DNA from: Pedobacter sp. KBS0701
GTDB lineage: Bacteria; Bacteroidota; Bacteroidia; Sphingobacteriales; Sphingobacteriaceae
Direction of reading: 5' to 3'
Assembly (NCBI RefSeq): GCF_005938645.2
Contig: NZ_CP042171.1
Location: 3,224,001-3,288,000, forward strand
DNA length: 64,000 bases
Position 1 is the stretch's first letter; the number at the start of each line of letters is the position of its first letter. The notes beneath the pieces are model-generated. The model searched no databases and had not been told where the DNA came from. It was given only the letters and a program-made list of their open reading frames with translations. Both the position numbers and the translations under genes were made by a program. Shown here one piece after another: positions 57,934 to 64,000 of this stretch.

Positions 57934-58512
57934 CTATAACAATAGTCCTCTTAACTGGGCATACTGCAGCAGCATAATTGTTTTTCCATCCTTTATCTCA
58001 CCCGACATGATCATTTCCAATGCCTTTTCGAAGGGTAATTCTAAAACTTCTATATCTTCATTTTCTTCCTGCAGTCCTCCTCCATCATGCATTTTCATAT
58101 CATCTGAATATGCTGCAACAAAAAAGTATAATAGTTCGGTAACCGAACCTGGCGACATATAAGCCTCGAAAACTTTTTCTACCTGACTAATTCTAAATCC
58201 GGTTTCTTCTTCAGTTTCTCTTCTGATGCAATCTTCCGCATTATCCTGGTCCAACAATCCCGCGCAGCACTCAATAAGGTAACCAGTCCCATTTCCGTTA
58301 ATAAATGTTGGCATCCTGAACTGACGGGTAAGTACAACTGTTTTATGTTCTCTGTTATACAATAAAATAGTAGCTCCGTTCCCCCTATCGTAAGCTTCTC
58401 GCTCTAAAATTGATATGGCACCATCAATCCCTGTCATCTCAAAACTTAGTTTTTTGAGGGTGTACCAATTATCGGATAGAATTTGTGTGCTCAGAATATT
58501 AATATTTTTCAT
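57934..58512 (-). CDS. nudK: NUDIX hydrolase, GDP-mannose pyrophosphatase NudK-like
   Basis: A 192-residue protein similar in layout to E. coli Nud[18 protein letters not shown] at the N-terminus, [43 protein letters not shown] as the Nudix region and [18 protein letters not shown] after it. NudK splits GDP-mannose to GMP and mannose-1-phosphate. The usual Glu seven residues into the box is Asn. It is divergent from the DeoR-type gene with a shared 57-bp control region. Confidence 0.85.
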   Translation of the reverse strand: MKNINILSTQILSDNWYTLKKLSFEMTGIDGAISILEREAYDRGNGATILLYNREHKTVVLTRQFRMPTFINGNGTGYLIECCAGLLDQDNAEDCIRRETEEETGFRISQVEKVFEAYMSPGSVTELLYFFVAAYSDDMKMHDGGGLQEENEDIEVLELPFEKALEMIMSGEIKDGKTIMLLQYAQLRGLLL

Positions 58513-58517
58513 ATATA

Positions 58518-58551
58518 TGATTATTTTTGATTGATTATGATTATTTTTGAT
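58518..58551. promoter_or_regulatory. Tandem operator-like repeats between nudK-like and deoR-like genes
   Basis: The 14-bp word TGATTATTTTTGAT occurs at 58518-58531 and again at 58538-58551, exactly 20 bp apart (two helical turns). The spot lies in the 57-bp gap between two divergent genes, one of them a DeoR-family regulator; DeoR-type proteins often bind repeated TTTTGATT-like words. Control of both genes by this regulator is inferred. Confidence 0.6.
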
Positions 58552-58569
58552 CGAATTAAATCATTATAA

Positions 58570-59322
58570 ATGACATTTCAAAACAGAGCACATAAAATCC
58601 TCGAACTTTTAGAAGCGTTTGGCGAAGTTGACATCAGACGATTAGCAGCTGAAATTGATGTATCTGAAGTTACCGTAAGAAGAGATCTGACTACTATGGC
58701 TGCTAACGGGCTGCTCTACCGAACCCATGGCGGGGCAATGAAACTAAGTGAACTGATCAGGCCCGTTTCATTTGCCCACAAAGCGGCAGTTAATATAAAG
58801 GCGAAAGATGCGATCTGCAAAAGGGCTGCAGCAGATATTATTGATGGTGATGTTATATTTATAGACTGCGGAAGCACGGCCTTTAGGTTATGCCAGTTTA
58901 TCAAAAACAAAAAAATAAAAGTAATTACCAATTCACTACCTGTAGTAAATGAGTTGCAGGGCAGCTCGATTACCATTAACCTTATTGGAGGAGAGGTTGA
59001 TGCAACCAGACAAGCCGTTCATGGAACTATGGCATACGAACATATTGCCAGATACCATGCCTCGAAGGCATTTTTAGGTTTAGATGGGATTACTGCTGAA
59101 GGATTGTATGCAGGTAGTGAGCATGAGGCTTCGAATACTTTAGCTATGGCATCCCAAAGCGATTGCGTTTATATGCTCTGTGATGCCAGCAAAATAGGGA
59201 AAACATCCTATTTAAAATTTAATGATTTATCGCTCGTGAATATTTTAATTACCAACTACAGTGGGGCTGAGGTAACCAAATTTGGATCAAAAGGGATATC
59301 CGTGTTTTCGGTAACCGTTTAG
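58570..59322 (+). CDS. DeoR/GlpR family transcriptional regulator
   Basis: A 250-residue regulator. N-terminal HTH: FGEVDIRRLAAEIDVSEVTVRRDL followed by NGLLYRTHGGAM. The C-terminal DeoR sensor domain has IFIDCGSTAFRLCQFI, VITNSLPVVNEL and FLGLDGITAEGLYAGSEHEA. Members sense phosphorylated sugars. The likely targets are itself and the divergent NudK-like gene through the paired repeats at 58518-58551. This would connect sugar phosphate levels to sugar-nucleotide turnover. Confidence 0.9.
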   Translation: MTFQNRAHKILELLEAFGEVDIRRLAAEIDVSEVTVRRDLTTMAANGLLYRTHGGAMKLSELIRPVSFAHKAAVNIKAKDAICKRAAADIIDGDVIFIDCGSTAFRLCQFIKNKKIKVITNSLPVVNELQGSSITINLIGGEVDATRQAVHGTMAYEHIARYHASKAFLGLDGITAEGLYAGSEHEASNTLAMASQSDCVYMLCDASKIGKTSYLKFNDLSLVNILITNYSGAEVTKFGSKGISVFSVTV

Positions 59323-59786
59323 GATTTTTATCAGGAAAACATTCCGTGCGTAATTTCTTCAACAGCATCATCAGCATAAAAAAAGATGGTAAAGAAACCT
59401 GGAGCCTGCGTAATTGCTAAAATATCTTCTCGTTTAATGTGGTTTTAGTTGATAAAAAGGGTAAGGCGCTCATGCGAACTGAAGTAGTCTGATTTTAAAA
59501 CGATCATAATTTTAAGGTTTTGATTAAGACGGTGATGGTTAATGATTGTTACACAAAGCTAACCCCAAGTTAATTATAAGCCCATTGTAAACCCAACTAT
59601 TCTTTATCACCCTGATTTACAGGAAGTGGCAAGAAATCGCTTTTAGCATCCATCAAAATTTCAGATATTTGAAGTATTGAAATGTCGAAATCAAATCCAG
59701 ATTCCCACATTTTTATTTGCCCGATGCAAAACAAAGGGACTTAATAAACGTTATGACAAACACAAATAAATCTGTAATTTTGAGCC
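59323..59786. other. 464-bp gap, possible gene remnants
   Basis: No intact gene. A plus-strand stretch near 59347-59420 reads NFFNSIISIKKDGKETWSLRN before a stop. A 37-codon minus-strand frame at 59597-59710 starts MWESGFDFDISILQ. Both could be decayed coding sequence, but neither can be assigned. The pyrE promoter lies at the end. Confidence 0.35.
59775..59782 (+). promoter_or_regulatory. -7 box TAATTTTG four bases before the pyrE ATG
   Basis: TAATTTTG fits TAnnTTTG and ends four bases before ATG 59787, predicting a leaderless pyrE transcript. Confidence 0.5.
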
Positions 59787-60452
59787 ATGTATAATAAAAG
59801 TGATATTGAATTAAAGGTAGCGGAATTTTTATTACAGATAAAAGCAATTAAATTACAGCCAAACAATCCCTTCACTTGGGCATCGGGCTGGAAATCGCCA
59901 ATTTATTGCGACAATAGAATTACCCTTTCCCACCCTCAGGTTAGAACTTACATCCGTCAGAAACTGGCACAGGCCATACAGGAAGAATTTGGTTCTGTAG
60001 ATGTTATTGCAGGTGTTGCAACCGCTGGTATCCCACAGGGCGTTTTAGTAGCGCAGGAATTAGGTTTACCATTTATCTATGTAAGGGCAAAAGCTAAAGA
60101 ACACGGTACCGGAAGTTTAATAGAAGGCGAAGTAGTAGAAGGCCAGCGTGTAGTGGTGATAGAAGATTTAATTTCGACCGGAAAAAGCAGCTTACAGGCT
60201 GTTGAAGCTTTAAGGGCTGCAGGTTTATCAGTAGCAGGTTTAGCTGCAATTTTTACCTATGGTTTCGAAAAAGCAGACGAAAACTTTGCCGCTGCAAAAT
60301 GCCGTTACCTCACTTTATCTAATTATGCTGCTTTAATCGATTATGCTGCCGAGCACAGTATTATTGCCAAAAGCGATATGGAATTATTAGGCAAATGGCG
60401 CTTAAATCCTTCAGAATGGGGACAAGGTCAAGTTTTGAGTTCAGAGTCCTAA
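59787..60452 (+). CDS. pyrE: Orotate phosphoribosyltransferase PyrE
   Basis: A 221-residue enzyme of de novo pyrimidine synthesis, joining orotate and PRPP to form OMP. It shows FTWASGWKSPIYCDNR, the flexible-loop region YVRAKAKEHGTGSLIEG, and the PRPP motif VVVIEDLISTGKSS. Normal family length. It is followed after 36 bases by an SRPBCC gene that may be co-transcribed. Confidence 0.95.
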   Translation: MYNKSDIELKVAEFLLQIKAIKLQPNNPFTWASGWKSPIYCDNRITLSHPQVRTYIRQKLAQAIQEEFGSVDVIAGVATAGIPQGVLVAQELGLPFIYVRAKAKEHGTGSLIEGEVVEGQRVVVIEDLISTGKSSLQAVEALRAAGLSVAGLAAIFTYGFEKADENFAAAKCRYLTLSNYAALIDYAAEHSIIAKSDMELLGKWRLNPSEWGQGQVLSSES

Positions 60453-60488
60453 GTTTGGAGTAAAAAACAAAATCTAGACAAATATATA

Positions 60489-60887
60489 ATGACTGTTATA
60501 GAAAGCACAGTAGAAGTTAATAAACCGGTTGCTGAGGTTTATACTTTTCTATCCAATATGAACAATCATCAGCAATTGATGCCAGAGAACATTTACAACT
60601 GGGAATCTACTGAAGATGATGCACGATTTACCATTCAGAATATGGCGAAATTGGCCATTAAGATTTCTAACCGCGTTGAAAACGAAGAAATAACTGCAAT
60701 TCCGAGTGAGAAAGCACCTTTTGATGTTGAATTAAAATGGACAGTTGCAGATAATGGAAATGGAACAACTACTGCTAAACACATCATTTCAGCTGATTTA
60801 AACATGATGATGAAGATGTTAGCATCTGGTCCTTTGCAAAAACTTGCTGATCATCAGACTGAAAAACTGAAAGAAATCTTGGGATAG
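60489..60887 (+). CDS. SRPBCC (START-like) family protein
   Basis: A 132-residue protein with the opening strand VIESTVEVNKPVAEVYTFLSNMNNHQQLMPENI typical of polyketide-cyclase/SRPBCC folds, a curved sheet and a long C-terminal helix ending in LADHQTEKLKEIL. This fold binds hydrophobic ligands in a deep cavity. Its ligand is unknown. It lies 36 bases after pyrE, a pairing that may be conserved in relatives. Confidence 0.8.
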   Translation: MTVIESTVEVNKPVAEVYTFLSNMNNHQQLMPENIYNWESTEDDARFTIQNMAKLAIKISNRVENEEITAIPSEKAPFDVELKWTVADNGNGTTTAKHIISADLNMMMKMLASGPLQKLADHQTEKLKEILG

Positions 60888-61012
60888 TAAGCCATTACAC
60901 AGATATATAAGACGAATTAACCTTCGTCTTTTTTTATGCGTAAAAATTCTATTGCGTTCATTTATCAGTGCATTATTTTAATACCTTAGTTATTCTGAAT
61001 AACCTTTAAACT

Positions 61013-63688
61013 ATGAACCTCAGATTTCTCCTGGTAACTGCTTTAGTTTTTCCCCTTGCCACTATTTCCAAAATATTTGCTCAATCGCTAACTGCTTTAA
61101 AAACCGAATACCTGGTTAATCCGATTGGCTTAGACAATCTAAATCCGCGTTTTACCTGGCAAATGAACGATGCCAGCCAGGGAGCCAAACAAACAGCCTA
61201 CCGCATTCTGGTTGATACCGATTCAGCAATGCTTGTTAAAGCTAGCGGAAAACTTTGGAACACAGGCTGGGTAAAATCAGATGATAACCTGGTTATTTAT
61301 TCCGGGCAACAACTAAAACCTTTTACCAAATATTTCTGGCGGGTTGATATTGCAGATAGGAAAAATAACAAATCAGATAAAACCTACATTGCCAGCTTTG
61401 AAACGGGCATGATGAAAATGGAAAACTGGCGTGGCGCATGGATTTCGGATAACGAAAATACAAAACTTAAGCCTGCACCCTATTTCCGGAATACCTTTAT
61501 CACAATTAAAAAAATCAAGTCAGCCAGAGCCTATATCGCTACAGCCGGATTGTACGAACTATCAATCAATGGGAAGAAAATTGGCAACCACCGTATGGAC
61601 CCGATGTATACGCGTTTTGACAGGCGTACTTTATATGTTACTTACGATGTAACTAATGCCATTACAAAAGGCAAAAATGCTATTGGTGTATTGTTAGGCA
61701 ATGGATGGTACAATCACCAATCAACTGCAGTCTGGGATTTCGACCGTGCCCCCTGGCGCAACAGGCCTACCTTTTGTCTTGATGTTCGCATCACTTACGA
61801 GGATGGTACAACCGAAACCATTAAATCGGGTAAAGAATGGAAAACAACTTTAAGTCCAATTATTTTTAATAGTATTTATACCGCCGAACATTACGATGCC
61901 CGTCTGGAAAAAGCAGGCTGGAACATGCCAAATTTCGACGATACAGATTGGAAAAATGTGATTTACCGTTCAGCACCATCTAAAAACGTTGTTGCACAGG
62001 CCATGCACCCCATCCGCAATGTTGAAGAAATAGCCAGCAAAAGTTTAAGAAAATTTAATGATACCACCTACCTGTTCGATCTGGGCAGGAATATTTCTGG
62101 TGTAAGTAAAATCACGCTAAGCGGTCCGGCGGGAACTGTTATTAAACTAAAACATGGCGAGCGTTTATATCCTAACGGCCATGTAGATATTTCAAACATC
62201 GATGCCCATTACCGTCCAACAGATAATACTGATCCATTTCAGACCGATATTTTAATCCTAAATGGAAAAGGTGTACAAAGTTTTATGCCGCATTTTAACT
62301 ATAAAGGTTTTCAATATATAGAGGTAACCAGCTCTGCTCCTGTGCAGTTGAAAAAAGAAGATCTGGTAGGCTATTTTATGCATAGCGATGTGCCAGTGGT
62401 TGGTGATGTTAAATCTTCAGAACCGATCATTAATAAAATCTACTATGCCACCAATAATTCTTACTTATCTAATCTTTTTGGTTACCCGACCGATTGTCCG
62501 CAAAGGGAGAAAAACGGCTGGACAGGTGATGCGCAAATTGCGATAGAAACAGGGCTTTACGGGTTTGATGGCATTACCATTTACGAAAAGTGGCTGGCCG
62601 ATCACCGTGATGAACAACAGCCAAACGGCGTGTTACCTTCCATTATTCCTACTGACGGCTGGGGCTACGAATGGGGCAACGGACCAGACTGGACAAGTAC
62701 TATCGCCATCATTCCATGGAATGTTTACCTGTTTTATGGAGACAAAAAACTACTTGCCGATTGTTACGAAAATATCAGAAAATACGTGAACCACATTGAT
62801 GAAACCTACCCAACGGGTTTAACCACCTGGGGTTTGGGCGATTGGATACCGGTAAAATCTAAATCTCCTGTAGAACTTACTTCAACCTGTTATTATTATG
62901 CAGATGTGGTAATTTTAGCCAAAGCAGCTAAAATTTTAGGTAAAAATGATGATTACCTTAAATATACGACCCTAGCTAAAAAAATAAAAGATGCTTTTAA
63001 CGCCAAATACCTGAATAAACAAAAAGGCGTTTATAATACGGGTATCCAAACCGAAATGAGTGTTCCGTTATACTGGAAAATTGTACCCGAAGAATATGTT
63101 GCTTTGGTTGCTGAAAATTTGGCCAAACGTGTGGAAGCTGATGGGTTCCATTTGGATGTTGGATTATTAGGCACAAAAGCCATTTTAAATGCGCTAAGCG
63201 AAAATGGTTACAGCGATATTGCCTATAAAGTTGCGGCTCAAAAAACCTACCCAAGCTGGGGCTGGTGGATGGAAAACGGAGCCACCACTTTATACGAGAA
63301 TTGGCCAATAGATGCCAAATCGGATATTTCAATGAACCATATTATGTTTGGAGAAATTGGTGCCTGGTTATACAAATCACCGGGAGGCATTAAACCAGAT
63401 GAAAAACAGCCCGGCTTTAAACATGTAATACTAAATCCTCATGTGGTGGAAGGCCTGAATTCTTTCGAAGCCAGCCACATTGGTCCTTATGGGAAGATTA
63501 TCAGTGTATGGAAAAGAATAAATGATGGAATTAGATATGATATCATCATTCCGGCTAACTCTACAGCAACCATAAACTTACCGATAAATTCCGGAGCAAC
63601 TATTTCTGTTAATGGTAAAACTACGGGTAGTAACAAAATAGATTTAGCGGCTGGTAAGTACGTTATTGAGCAAAAAGTAGGGAAATAA
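61013..63688 (+). CDS. Exported GH78 alpha-L-rhamnosidase
   Basis: An 891-residue secreted enzyme with a signal peptide (about 1-23, KIFA-Q). Order: Ig-like N domain (LTALKTEYLVNPIGLDNLNPRFTW), Bac_rhamnosid_N (RAYIATAGLYELSINGKKIG), a further beta domain, the (alpha/alpha)6 barrel with FGYPTDCPQREKNGWTGDAQ and WGWWMENGATTLYENW that carry the catalytic Glu pair region, and a C-terminal beta domain. It removes terminal rhamnose from pectin or plant glycosides. It stands alone. Confidence 0.92.
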   Translation: MNLRFLLVTALVFPLATISKIFAQSLTALKTEYLVNPIGLDNLNPRFTWQMNDASQGAKQTAYRILVDTDSAMLVKASGKLWNTGWVKSDDNLVIYSGQQLKPFTKYFWRVDIADRKNNKSDKTYIASFETGMMKMENWRGAWISDNENTKLKPAPYFRNTFITIKKIKSARAYIATAGLYELSINGKKIGNHRMDPMYTRFDRRTLYVTYDVTNAITKGKNAIGVLLGNGWYNHQSTAVWDFDRAPWRNRPTFCLDVRITYEDGTTETIKSGKEWKTTLSPIIFNSIYTAEHYDARLEKAGWNMPNFDDTDWKNVIYRSAPSKNVVAQAMHPIRNVEEIASKSLRKFNDTTYLFDLGRNISGVSKITLSGPAGTVIKLKHGERLYPNGHVDISNIDAHYRPTDNTDPFQTDILILNGKGVQSFMPHFNYKGFQYIEVTSSAPVQLKKEDLVGYFMHSDVPVVGDVKSSEPIINKIYYATNNSYLSNLFGYPTDCPQREKNGWTGDAQIAIETGLYGFDGITIYEKWLADHRDEQQPNGVLPSIIPTDGWGYEWGNGPDWTSTIAIIPWNVYLFYGDKKLLADCYENIRKYVNHIDETYPTGLTTWGLGDWIPVKSKSPVELTSTCYYYADVVILAKAAKILGKNDDYLKYTTLAKKIKDAFNAKYLNKQKGVYNTGIQTEMSVPLYWKIVPEEYVALVAENLAKRVEADGFHLDVGLLGTKAILNALSENGYSDIAYKVAAQKTYPSWGWWMENGATTLYENWPIDAKSDISMNHIMFGEIGAWLYKSPGGIKPDEKQPGFKHVILNPHVVEGLNSFEASHIGPYGKIISVWKRINDGIRYDIIIPANSTATINLPINSGATISVNGKTTGSNKIDLAAGKYVIEQKVGK

Positions 63689-64000
63689 TTAAGATGCTAA
63701 TGTTCAGACCTCGCAGGTTTTTGAAACCTGCGAGGTCTGAAATAGAAAAATGCTTGCGCTCGTTTCCAAACGAGTGCATAAATAGGGAAACGATTCTATC
63801 GTTTGACATGATAAATTATTCAACGCTCTTTAGAAACGAGCGTTAGCTAAAATCCCACTTCAGCCTTTAAGAAATCTATCGAGATAGATCTCTCCGCTCC
63901 ACTACGTTTCGGTCGAGATGACGACACTTTTTTATGAAGTAGCCTAACGCCATAGGTACCGCGTTAGGGATTGTAAGGGTTCAGTGCCGATCCTTCATCG
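63689..64000. other. 312-bp end of window, repeats only
   Basis: No gene seen. After the palindrome at 63705 come a CGCTCGTTTCCAAACGAGTG hairpin (about 63757-63776) with a partner AGAAACGAGCG near 63831-63841, and a GTCATTTCGA-type tail (GATAGATCTCTCC ... GGTCGAGATGACGAC, about 63880-63925). Confidence 0.5.
63705..63739. repeat. AGACCTCGCAGG palindrome, copy 2
   Basis: CAGACCTCGCAGGTTT pairs perfectly with its complement over 16 bases around TTG. It nearly equals the palindrome at 41242-41274. It follows the rhamnosidase stop by 16 bases and may terminate it. Confidence 0.75.

Noticed and set aside
59597..59710. A 37-codon minus-strand frame before pyrE
   Set aside because: No ribosome-binding site, no recognisable family and overlap with the pyrE upstream region; kept only as a possible remnant.

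Overview
The window looks like chromosomal DNA of a Sphingobacteriaceae-type Bacteroidota, most likely a Pedobacter relative. Reasons: AT-rich genes with A-rich leaders, Bacteroidota -7 boxes (TAnnTTTG), a SusC/SusD/SusE locus run by a one-protein hybrid two-component regulator, and many short palindromic intergenic repeats of the GTCATT...AATGACG type. No rRNA, tRNA, CRISPR array, prophage or transposase gene was seen. Genus is an inference.

Layout. 1-5.6 kb: end of an alpha/beta hydrolase, a Gfo/Idh/MocA oxidoreductase, a Crp-type regulator with a quinone-reductase-like enzyme, and an ABC exporter. 5.6-6.4 kb: gene-free repeat patch with a MITE-like element. 6.4-10.9 kb: the most interesting locus. 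It holds an ECF sigma factor, its zinc-type anti-sigma, an exported Met/Lys-rich peptide, a redoxin, a DUF1223 protein, a b-type cytochrome, a YedY-like molybdoenzyme and TatA. The sigma gene, the Met-rich gene and the DUF1223 operon share one identical promoter, TTGTAAGG-N15-CGACTAAA. This predicts an autoregulated regulon for repairing oxidised methionine in the envelope, parallel to the SigF/NrsF-MrpX-YedY1 hypochlorite system described in Azospira.

11-13 kb: a small unknown gene and an AbiEi/AbiEii type IV toxin-antitoxin pair. 13-20.9 kb: a tight molybdenum cofactor operon (XdhC-like, MocA-like, MoaA, MoeA, TauE/SafE, a periplasmic sulfite-oxidase-fold protein, MoaD, MoeB-rhodanese, MoaE, MoaCB), which could supply the nearby YedY-like enzyme. 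21-23 kb: small genes including a cold shock protein. 23.3-39.8 kb: a polysaccharide utilisation locus for beta-1,4-galactan (GH2, a GH5-like enzyme, GH53, SusE, SusD, SusC, divergent regulator).

40-50.8 kb: an SMP-30-like protein, a heterodimeric ABC exporter, a LURP-one-like protein, a CvfB-like S1 protein, a four-helix-bundle sensor fragment, a RecD-like helicase and a DACNV-type diadenylate cyclase candidate. 50.8-51.8 kb: three tandem copies of a ~280-bp repeat. 51.8-64 kb: DUF3822-rsmD, coaD, a truncated ECF sigma gene beside a palindrome, two NUDIX genes, a candidate small RNA, an alcohol dehydrogenase, a DeoR-type regulator, pyrE, an SRPBCC protein and a GH78 alpha-L-rhamnosidase.
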